A stretch of DNA of 64,000 nucleotides from an uncultured Clostridia bacterium (lineage in GTDB: Bacteria; Bacillota; Clostridia; Oscillospirales; Acutalibacteraceae). Each line of letters starts with the position of its first letter. The first letter of the stretch is position 1. Positions 56,784 to 64,000 of the stretch are shown here, one piece after another. The notes below the pieces were generated by a model. It was not told the DNA's origin and did not search any database. It was given only the letters and a program-made list of their open reading frames with translations. A program made the position numbers and the translations under genes. The DNA is taken from NCBI GenBank assembly GCA_937920235.1, contig CALGUK010000034.1, forward strand, positions 186,001 through 250,000, in the 5' to 3' direction.

Positions 56784-57482
56784 TTACGGAAGAAACAGCT
56801 TTTCGGCATCATCAATATTGAGCTTATCATAGGAATCGTGGCACCGACAAGCCGGATCCTCACATCTTCTGACATTCATTCGGGCATCATGGCTAAGCTC
56901 AAGCACCGCTGCATACAATGCCTTGTTAGCTTTTTTATATAGCATATGCCTTGTTCTGAGCTTGTCAAGATAAAAAGATGTGAGATATTTATCCAGAGAG
57001 ATATGAGATCTCTTATCGCGTATCAGAACTACGACATTCTGAAGGCGGTGACCCGGAATAATGTTTTGATAATCATTTGCAAATTCTTCAATAGAGGAGT
57101 AGAACAAATCCTCTTTATCTTCGAATTTACTTGCTTTTGTAGGTCTTTTCTTTGAAACGCGAAAGTCCTTTTCGTCGATATTGAGCAGAAAATCGACGTT
57201 TATACCCATATATACAGGACCCAAAAGGTTACGGTTTTTATAGTAGGGATGAAGATCATCCAGATAAAGCGGAATCTTATTCCACATATTATTGACCTTG
57301 TATGATGCCTCACTGCCGATAACGGATGCGGGAAGCCCTCTGTATGAAAGCTGATACGGGGAGAGAAGCTCACGGGCATGAAGCATAGAGCAGGCGCTTC
57401 TGACTGTGGTAAAAAAGTAGAGTTCATTTATACCATTTTCTTTAAGAAAAATGTAAAACTCTTTTGGAGTTAAATCAGACAT
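56784..57482 (-). CDS. hypothetical protein, possible remote DarT-like fold
   Basis: 232 residues, family not recognised. The N terminus NELYFFTTVRSACSMLHARELLSP recalls the opening of DarT/DUF4433-type ADP-ribosyltransferases (a T-x-x-x-N/A loop before a short helix and LLS). LDDLHPYYKNRNLLGPVYMGINVDFLL then follows at about the right place. This resemblance is weak and no catalytic Glu can be named. A C-terminal cysteine cluster (CEDPACRCHD) could bind metal. It lies 14 bases after the PHP-protein stop on the same strand and may be cotranscribed with it. No DarG-like antitoxin is present. Confidence 0.7.
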   Translation of the reverse strand: MSDLTPKEFYIFLKENGINELYFFTTVRSACSMLHARELLSPYQLSYRGLPASVIGSEASYKVNNMWNKIPLYLDDLHPYYKNRNLLGPVYMGINVDFLLNIDEKDFRVSKKRPTKASKFEDKEDLFYSSIEEFANDYQNIIPGHRLQNVVVLIRDKRSHISLDKYLTSFYLDKLRTRHMLYKKANKALYAAVLELSHDARMNVRRCEDPACRCHDSYDKLNIDDAEKLFLP

Positions 57483-57496
57483 AATAACAACCTTTT

Positions 57497-58768
57497 CTAA
57501 ATTTTCTTGGTAATTTTACCGTAAATTACCCCGAATTTTTTACTGTAGAATTTCCTCTTTTTCTTTTCTTCCTCGGAGAGAACCTTCTCGACAACAGGTT
57601 TTTTGAGAGACTCCATATTGCCGTTGTCAAGAATGAATGCTTGTGTCAGACAGATACCGCCGTCGCCGATAAGCTGTGCGCGGACATAGCAGGAAATTTT
57701 ATCTGCATAATCACACAGTCTGACGGTTGAGGACAACTCGCCGTCAGCATCGGCTGAATCGGAACAGATAACTTCGCCGTCTGCAATCCATTGGATTTTT
57801 TTGCAATTGATACCGTGAAGGGTTATTGTATCGGCTTCATCGTCAACAGAAATCCCGGTGACGCGCGGATAAGGGCCGACACCTGCAAAATCCTCGCCGA
57901 GCTCGTTTTTGGCATATCGCGCAATTGAGAAGAACGTACCCGTCTCCATTGCATTACGCAGGTTGCCGAGAGAGTATTCTGGAAGGATAAAATCCATAAA
58001 CGCAGTGTCTATCTGATCAACCTGATGAGCGTCGCTGTTTGCAAAACCGAAAACTTTTCTTCCGTGTGGAGTGAGGAGCTTTAAAAGCTCGTCCCAGAGA
58101 ATACGGTCGCTGCGGTTCGGAATATCATACATATTGAGAACCTCGATACCCATACAGGATTTGTACTTCATTAAGAGATTTGCAAAAAAATTGATATTAT
58201 CAGGCTCTTTTGCACAGCCCGGATTTTTTTTGGACTGCAAAAGGTCTGTCGGGTGGTTGATGTGTGAGATACCACCGCTTTTTTCGATGAGGGCCATCGG
58301 AATTTCATAGTCAAACTCAAGTCCCTGAACACCTTCATAAGCGTTATCGGTGAAGTAGCCGTTAACGTGGTTTTTCATTATCGTGAACATATTGCACTCA
58401 ATGGCATCAGGCACATCCTCAAGACCGCGTTTTTTCGTCCTTGTGCCGTTTTGTGTTCTGTAGGTGCCGCTTTTTATCGCCTTATACTGTTCCTCGGTGA
58501 GATAGCTCCTTTTTCCGTGCCAGAGATACTGGAAGTTGAAAAACGGAATATGAGTCGGCTCCTCGTTCCAAGGCTTACCGAGAATACCGTGCTCGGCAAA
58601 GGCGACAATATCAAAATCCTTGTCATAAAAGCCCATTATCATATCACTCATAGTGTCGTTTGCGTCGCTGTAGGTTGAGTGGGTATGAAGATTGGTCTTG
58701 TAGTGACATTCAGGATTGCCGAGAAGCGACATTACGCTCTCATATGGATTTATTATTTTGTATTTCAT
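57497..58768 (-). CDS. PHP-domain metal-dependent phosphoesterase-like protein
   Basis: 423 residues from the ATG at 58768. PHP motifs are NLHTHSTYSDAND (motif I), IVAFAEHG (II), SHINHPTD (III) and FGFANSDAHQ (IV), so the metal site looks complete. The C-terminal ~130 residues form a beta-rich extension with a basic tail. Relatives hydrolyse phosphoesters or nucleotides; the substrate is unknown. A minus-strand promoter (TTTACA 58859-58864, 16 bp, TATAAT 58837-58842) lies upstream. The unknown gene at 56784 follows. Confidence 0.85.
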   Translation of the reverse strand: MKYKIINPYESVMSLLGNPECHYKTNLHTHSTYSDANDTMSDMIMGFYDKDFDIVAFAEHGILGKPWNEEPTHIPFFNFQYLWHGKRSYLTEEQYKAIKSGTYRTQNGTRTKKRGLEDVPDAIECNMFTIMKNHVNGYFTDNAYEGVQGLEFDYEIPMALIEKSGGISHINHPTDLLQSKKNPGCAKEPDNINFFANLLMKYKSCMGIEVLNMYDIPNRSDRILWDELLKLLTPHGRKVFGFANSDAHQVDQIDTAFMDFILPEYSLGNLRNAMETGTFFSIARYAKNELGEDFAGVGPYPRVTGISVDDEADTITLHGINCKKIQWIADGEVICSDSADADGELSSTVRLCDYADKISCYVRAQLIGDGGICLTQAFILDNGNMESLKKPVVEKVLSEEEKKKRKFYSKKFGVIYGKITKKI

Positions 58769-58777
58769 AAACAACAC

Positions 58778-59232
58778 CGTCCGATATCAAAAAATATCCA
58801 TAATGAATATACCACTAATTTTGACTGATGTCAAATATTATACAAATATGAACAGTTTGTAAATTTTAACAAAATTTTTAGTTAGTATTTAACCAAGTTC
58901 TGAAGAGTGCTTTTTTTTGACATGAATATTAGTATTTTCTTTGGATATCAATCTAAAAATAATCACTTTAAACTGATAAAACTTTTTTTAAATCGACAAA
59001 GAAGCTGGTTTTGTCGATTATTTTTGAGAAAAATTTGACACCTGTGAGGTTTTTGTAAACTTTGTGCATATTGCATAATGAAATTGCGCTTAGTTTTTTC
59101 TTTTGTCTAAAATAACCAAAAAAATGCTTGACTTTGCGGACTAAGAGGCAGTATAATGTAAGAGTATAATAGTAGTGTAGTGTCAGTTATTGCCTCTACA
59201 TCCAGAATCACTTTTGCAGGAGGACACGAAAA
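58778..59232. other. AT-rich intergenic region with orphan hairpin
   Basis: No gene seen. It holds the minus-strand PHP promoter, the plus-strand promoter at 59128-59157, and a perfect 10-bp stem AATCGACAAA (58991-59000) with 59010-59019 followed by ATTTTTG. That stem is terminator-like but no plus-strand gene lies before it. Confidence 0.55.
59128..59157 (+). promoter_or_regulatory. sigma-A promoter of the 59233/60108 pair
   Basis: TTGACT (59128-59133), 18 bp, TATAAT (59152-59157), about 75 bases before the GTG start. Confidence 0.7.
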
Positions 59233-60057
59233 GTGGCAGTTTTTAATATTAAATTAGGTAATGACTATATAGAGTCATACTATAATAAAGACACAGGCTT
59301 TGAGGTCGGTTATTATACCGCCAAGGAGATGAAGGCCTCTTATCCCGACGGAGGTATCCGCGTTGCAGGTCAGCTCGGATACGGCAAGGGCCAGGCAGGA
59401 ACCATGACTGTTGACGGAATTGAAGAACCGGTTTACAGAGCTTCAACCTCGATGAGATACAAGACAATCGGTTATGTTGAGCTTGATAACGGTGCTTTTG
59501 TTGCCGTCAAGAAGGACAGAACGGTAATTCTGATTCTTCTTTTCCTCCTCGGACTTCTTGCTTTGATCGGTCTGATATTCGGAATCAAATGGGCGGTTGA
59601 TACGGGACTGTTTGATGAACCCGAAACAACCACGGCACCTCTCGCCATTGATTTAGGTCAGCTTGAGGGCTCGGGTATCTGGGATGAGCTTCCGTCAGAG
59701 AACGATATGCAGAGCAAGAACGTCACCATAAGAGGTATCACACAGATTAAGTTCAAGGCAGGGGAGACGAAACAGAACTGCATCCTTTCAAACGATGAAA
59801 AGAACAAGGATATCTGCTTTATGCAGTTCACAATTTATCTTGACAATAACGGTGACAAGTTAATTGACAGCGGTGATGAAAAGATTTATGAATCGGGTCT
59901 TGTTCAGCCGGGATATTCAATTTCCCACTTTAATATCACAAGACCGCTCAGCGCAGGTAAGTATAAGGTAATTGTTTTACAGCAACCGTATTCATGGGAG
60001 CAGCAGACAACAAAGCTTAACAACATGGTTAACGCGGTTGACCTCATTGTAGAATAA
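59233..60057 (+). CDS. single-pass membrane protein with extracellular beta domain
   Basis: 274 residues from a GTG, with AGGAGG eight bases upstream. Residues 1-95 are cytoplasmic and Gly/Tyr-rich (MTVDGIEEPVYRASTSMRYK). One helix spans ~98-123 (ILILLFLLGLLALIGLIFGI). A Thr/Pro linker follows and then a ~140-residue beta-rich domain ending in repeated aromatic positions. The family is not recognised. It is the first of two genes; the second, 50 bases on, encodes a giant secreted protein, so it may anchor, secrete or sense for it. Confidence 0.8.
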   Translation: MAVFNIKLGNDYIESYYNKDTGFEVGYYTAKEMKASYPDGGIRVAGQLGYGKGQAGTMTVDGIEEPVYRASTSMRYKTIGYVELDNGAFVAVKKDRTVILILLFLLGLLALIGLIFGIKWAVDTGLFDEPETTTAPLAIDLGQLEGSGIWDELPSENDMQSKNVTIRGITQIKFKAGETKQNCILSNDEKNKDICFMQFTIYLDNNGDKLIDSGDEKIYESGLVQPGYSISHFNITRPLSAGKYKVIVLQQPYSWEQQTTKLNNMVNAVDLIVE

Positions 60058-60107
60058 AACATATACCTATTATATATATACTTTCAAAAGAAAGGAAGAA
60101 TCGAGTA

Positions 60108-63100
60108 ATGAAAAAGAATCGCATATCCAAAAAAGTCGTTGCGGTTGTGCTGTCGGTGGTAATGATTTTATCATCACTTCCGTTTATGATATTCAGCGCG
60201 ATCGGCGAGGGTACTTATGACCCGGCTCCTTATTGGGGTGACGACCAGAACGATAAATACGGTGCGATCAATACCAGATTTATCGCTACTCTTAATGCGG
60301 ACAGTAGTTTGAGCATTGCTTTCCCCCATGCAAATGCGGCGGCAACCTGGGATACTTTTCTTGCAGGCAATCCTACAAGAAAAACTATCACAAACTACAT
60401 TTTTACTATTACTAAAATGGAGGATGACGGTACTCAGACTGAAATCTGGTCAGAAAATTTCAATCTGAGCAGTGCTGAGGGCAGAGTCGGTACATTCTCA
60501 GTTGATAATTCCGCAGGTAACGAATATCCCAACAGCATCTACTATTGGCCGGGCGCATTCACAGGTCTCGACGAGTATGAGGCAGAGGCAAGCTATGATA
60601 TCGCAATTCAGGCGGTTGACAGCGACGGTTGGGTATCCGACAAAATTCACACACTCCTTACTGAAACTCCCTATTACATTATAAATGATGACTTCTCACC
60701 GAATGAGAGCTGGGTTGTCCGTGAAATGCTTTTGTTTGAGGGCAACGGTAACGCACAGATCAATGAGGCAGCGCAGTCATCTAACGGTGCTTCGGGTTCA
60801 ATGTATTCTGAAATGGGTACAGGTAACTGGGATCAGGATCAGATCGACTATCTGTATAACGCAAACGGACTTGTTGATGCCAACGGTAAGTTCGGCGGTA
60901 TGGGTTATAACAACTCAAACGCATATCGTTTGTGGGTAAACAGTGCATTCAGCGGAACTCCCTTTAATTTTGAGGCTACATATTCACGTACTCACTACGA
61001 TTTCAGAGGCGCTGAAGAGGTTTGGTTCTATGTTGATATGACCCGTGTTAACTTCGGTAAGGTTGCATTTACCGTTTCGGCTAACGAAAAGATTATCCGA
61101 CATCTCCGTGATAACACGACAAAGACGGTTTCAATGTACGGTGATACATTCTCAACGGCGGCGGTAAACGGAGTAAATACAGGAACAATCAGCGAGGGTA
61201 TCTACATTCAGAACGAAGACGGTCTTTGGGAAACAACCTCCATGACGGACGGTTACTTCACAGACCTCGGCGGTTACAAAGGCTTTATCCGTATTCCGAT
61301 AGATTACTTTATTCTTCAGAGCGACCAGTATCTGACAGGTGAAACCTCGGTTGAAAACTGGTGGTCAGATGCGGGCGGAAAAGACTGCGAAAGCGCTTAC
61401 GACAAGAATGATACCAACCTCAGAACATACGTTACAAACGAAAGTGTTCATGTAAACGATAAGGCGATTATGCCTGACGGAACAACACGCAATGCGGTTG
61501 CTTATTCGGGTGGCCCTGCAGGCTACGGTATTCTTATCAACCCGGCAGGTACAAGCGTAAATGATGCCATCGTTCTTTATGACAGATGGGAATCATACAA
61601 TACATTCGGTAGCGAAACAATCGTATCAGGTATCCGCTGTGTTGCAAGCGGTGTTACGGAATCTGTTTCAAACGGCGCTATTACATATACAATTTCCAAT
61701 GATACACAATATGCTATCGGCGACCTTGTTTCAGCAGGCATCACGGTTTCTGACTGGACGGCAGATACAGTTCACAAGTCATTCTATATCGATCAGGTTA
61801 TGTTCTGCCAGAAGAATACCGGTGGTACATTTGACGATGCAGGTTACGTAACAAGCGCTTCGTCTGTTAAGTTCCCGCAGGAGGGTGCAACGGTTAACGC
61901 AAGCGGTACTGCCGATATGGGACGTAAGATGGCAGGCTTCTATGACAGAACTGTTGAGGTTCCCAAGGCGGTTGCACAGTACATTTTACAGTACTTCGGC
62001 GAAATCGCTTCTCTTAACGACCTTAATGCAAAGTCAATCATTGACGATATTATTCTTGAATACAGCGAGTGCTTCGGCATTCCGGCAAATTCAACGCTTA
62101 CCGATGAGGCTAAGGTTAAGCAGGCAGTTGAAAAGCTTAACACTCTCGGTCACACTGAGGCATATAACAGATATAAAACAGCAGAAGCTTTTGTTAATTA
62201 TCTGAATTCAAACGACGCCTCCACAAACAACAGTGCGGTTATCTATTTTGAAAACACCGTGGAAAATCTTCCTAAGGGCGAATTCGCAGACCACACTGAT
62301 GAGGAGCTTAAAGAAACGCTCAAAACATTGATGGCAATTTACGAGACCTTCAACCTTTCTCACCACGAGCTTCTCGGCGAGGACTCAGAAGCAAAGTTCC
62401 TTGAGCTTTACGGCTTGGTTATGGGTGAAGATGTTAAGACCGGTCAGTCAATCGGTGCTTACCCGTTCATTCCGTTCAATGACTTTGAGACAAATTATAC
62501 ATACGGTCAGTATTCCGATATGTATTACGATGATACTAACCGTAGCAGTAATAAGGCTGCGGACGTAAACAACACAGGTAACTTTACAACATATGTTTCG
62601 GATGACGTTATCGACCAGCCCGGTGAGGTTAGCGGTACGGCGATAGGCTGGTCACCGATGGACTACCGTCCTACAGGTAATCCGACCTTCGGAAATGCTG
62701 ATGACTTCTCAAAATTCGATGCACAGATTACCAATGACGGATTTAACGGCTCATTGGCTCCGAGACTTAATCTTAAAGGAAATCTTGTTTGTAACCCCGA
62801 GGGCAACGACTGGGCGATTGCAACTCTCTCAACAACATATCTCGGTGCTGAGGCAGACAGCTGGGGCGCGCTTCCCGGACTTGACCTGAGCGGTATCGCG
62901 GTTAAGGGCGACAGCTCAGACGGTACTGACGCGGAAGATGTTACAAGATACGGCGAGGGTGTAATTCCCAACTCCTTCGTTATGTATGTTGACTTCACAA
63001 AGGTTACAAACCTCAACCTCAATATTAAATTTATTGTTTCCGACTCAAGCGGAACCGACTATAACTGCTATTTCTGCGGCGGTAAGGAAACAGAAACTCC

Positions 63101-64000
63101 CGTTATCTATCTTCTTGATGAAAACGGTGAGTGGAAGGCTGAAAAGCTCAAGGTAACGCAGACCGATATTGAAGCGGCTTCAACTTTTGCAAGAAAGGTT
63201 GATACCGGTCTTTGCACAATTGCTCCTTCAGACCTTAACACGCTTCAGGGATACAAAGGATTTATCCGTATTCCTCTTTCAAACTTCAGAATCCCATCAT
63301 ACAGCGGTCTTGCAAATATAAACGTTGACTTCAAGATCCTTGATAATATTCTTGATGAGGGCTACAAAATCAAACAGGCAAAAATCTCTGTATGGGATGA
63401 AGCCGGAAACAACCAGGGCAGCAGTGTTATTATTGACTCACTCGGATTTACTTATGACCCGGCTTGCACAAACCGTGTAAGCGGTAATACGGACTGTAAC
63501 GGCGAACTCAACCAGGATAACGGCATTGACATTAAGAATATGGACGAGTACTTCGGCGTTAAGACCACCGACTCAAGTAATTTTGAAAAGATGGTTTCAA
63601 CAATTGACCCGTATGCAACCGAGGAAGAGTTCAAAAAGTCATACGAGGCTTGCAGAGATGCTTATATCGCGCTTTCTGAATATCAGAAGGGACTCGATGA
63701 GGTTAAATACACTTATCATGAGATTCTGGTTGCAAAATATGAGTCACTTTACCTCGATTATGCTAACGAGATAAACAAGGAGCAGTGGAAACCTCTTTAC
63801 ACCGCAACTGATGATTCAACGGCTGTTGCCAAGCTTCAGAATGACCTGTATGCTCTTTCCGACAAGTCAAAGGAATACTCAATAAAAGAGGAAACAATGC
63901 TCGATTTGTATAATGAGCATAAAGACGATTATCTTTCAGCTCTCGGCTTCAATTCCGTTGAGGATGCTCAAAAGGTAATTGATATGTACGAGCTCGGTTA
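60108..64000 (+). CDS. very large secreted surface protein, 3'-truncated by window edge
   Basis: The frame is open from the ATG at 60108 to the window end (at least 1297 residues), preceded by AAAGGAAG. The signal peptide is MKKNRISKKVVAVVLSVVMI with SSLPFMIFSA. Two related ~90-100-residue beta-domains are visible: FYVDMTRV to YKGFIRIP (about 61026-61298) and MYVDFTKV to YKGFIRIP (about 62985-63275), resembling carbohydrate-binding-like sandwiches. Helical stretches (FGEIASLNDLNAKSIIDDII and the C-terminal part from ~63480) alternate with them. No catalytic motif is seen in the visible part. The anchoring end lies outside. Confidence 0.85.
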   Translation, partial: MKKNRISKKVVAVVLSVVMILSSLPFMIFSAIGEGTYDPAPYWGDDQNDKYGAINTRFIATLNADSSLSIAFPHANAAATWDTFLAGNPTRKTITNYIFTITKMEDDGTQTEIWSENFNLSSAEGRVGTFSVDNSAGNEYPNSIYYWPGAFTGLDEYEAEASYDIAIQAVDSDGWVSDKIHTLLTETPYYIINDDFSPNESWVVREMLLFEGNGNAQINEAAQSSNGASGSMYSEMGTGNWDQDQIDYLYNANGLVDANGKFGGMGYNNSNAYRLWVNSAFSGTPFNFEATYSRTHYDFRGAEEVWFYVDMTRVNFGKVAFTVSANEKIIRHLRDNTTKTVSMYGDTFSTAAVNGVNTGTISEGIYIQNEDGLWETTSMTDGYFTDLGGYKGFIRIPIDYFILQSDQYLTGETSVENWWSDAGGKDCESAYDKNDTNLRTYVTNESVHVNDKAIMPDGTTRNAVAYSGGPAGYGILINPAGTSVNDAIVLYDRWESYNTFGSETIVSGIRCVASGVTESVSNGAITYTISNDTQYAIGDLVSAGITVSDWTADTVHKSFYIDQVMFCQKNTGGTFDDAGYVTSASSVKFPQEGATVNASGTADMGRKMAGFYDRTVEVPKAVAQYILQYFGEIASLNDLNAKSIIDDIILEYSECFGIPANSTLTDEAKVKQAVEKLNTLGHTEAYNRYKTAEAFVNYLNSNDASTNNSAVIYFENTVENLPKGEFADHTDEELKETLKTLMAIYETFNLSHHELLGEDSEAKFLELYGLVMGEDVKTGQSIGAYPFIPFNDFETNYTYGQYSDMYYDDTNRSSNKAADVNNTGNFTTYVSDDVIDQPGEVSGTAIGWSPMDYRPTGNPTFGNADDFSKFDAQITNDGFNGSLAPRLNLKGNLVCNPEGNDWAIATLSTTYLGAEADSWGALPGLDLSGIAVKGDSSDGTDAEDVTRYGEGVIPNSFVMYVDFTKVTNLNLNIKFIVSDSSGTDYNCYFCGGKETETPVIYLLDENGEWKAEKLKVTQTDIEAASTFARKVDTGLCTIAPSDLNTLQGYKGFIRIPLSNFRIPSYSGLANINVDFKILDNILDEGYKIKQAKISVWDEAGNNQGSSVIIDSLGFTYDPACTNRVSGNTDCNGELNQDNGIDIKNMDEYFGVKTTDSSNFEKMVSTIDPYATEEEFKKSYEACRDAYIALSEYQKGLDEVKYTYHEILVAKYESLYLDYANEINKEQWKPLYTATDDSTAVAKLQNDLYALSDKSKEYSIKEETMLDLYNEHKDDYLSALGFNSVEDAQKVIDMYELG

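Noticed and set aside
1..64000. CRISPR array
   Set aside because: No run of regularly spaced identical short repeats was seen; the only close direct repeats are the two 100-bp tRNA-Leu leader copies.
1..64000. Prophage or complete integrative element
   Set aside because: No integrase, terminase, capsid, relaxase or transposase gene was recognised; only decayed fragments near ssrA.

Overview
The window looks like chromosomal DNA of a gut-type Firmicute, probably Clostridia near the Oscillospirales/Ruminococcus group. Supporting signs are moderate-to-low GC, strong AGGAGG ribosome binding sites, consensus sigma-A promoters, the LL-diaminopimelate aminotransferase route to lysine and peptidoglycan, a dockerin protein, SLH-type and DUF4474 secreted proteins, OGG1-type ogg, and the order smpB/ssrA, recR-ybaB-dnaX-ffs. 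No species can be named from the sequence alone.

Layout. 1-8.8 kb: housekeeping genes guaB (cut by the window edge), glyA, dapF, dapL, a dockerin protein, and on the minus strand galU, a RING-like membrane protein and ahcY. A 258-bp element with terminal inverted repeats sits between guaB and glyA. 8.9-19.0 kb: a self-contained lipopeptide operon made of an acyl-AMP ligase, a free acyl carrier protein and a 2729-residue NRPS with order C-A-T-E-C-A-T-TE. The second A domain carries the canonical serine code, and the TE has cysteine where the nucleophilic serine is expected. 19-31.7 kb: Lgt-like protein, DUF4474 lipoprotein, glgP, ddl-DUF1934-argS, a second acyl-AMP ligase and a divergent FAD enzyme. 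31.7-39.3 kb: GH26 mannanase, a small XRE regulator/membrane-protein pair, the GGGtGRT/Fe-S-scaffold pair, a secreted SGNH-SLH hydrolase and a GH36 alpha-galactosidase.

39.4-46.8 kb is the accessory part. It holds feoA-feoB and a Cys-rich Feo peptide with three copies of a TTAGC-N4-GCTAA operator-like palindrome, then a tRNA-Leu(CAG) with its leader and 5' end duplicated 197 bp upstream. Next comes an AT-rich type II restriction-modification pair bracketed by tRNA-end and inverted repeats, then decayed ParB-like mobile-element remnants lying against the 3' end of tmRNA (ssrA), then smpB. 46.9-59 kb returns to housekeeping: recR, ybaB, dnaX, SRP RNA, GH20 hexosaminidase (codon usage shifts part-way), glpK with a translationally coupled BECR-like small protein, ogg, an M24 peptidase, yqeG, rpsU and a PHP protein. 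59.2-64 kb: a membrane-anchored protein followed by a very large secreted protein that runs off the window.

The strongest candidate for something new is the NRPS operon. The predicted product is an N-acyl-D-aminoacyl-L-serine released by a Cys-type thioesterase, a type known elsewhere to close strained rings. Other second-look items are the tRNA-Leu duplication with its neighbouring R-M island, the feo palindromes, the guaB-glyA element and a hairpin that buries the dapF ribosome binding site.
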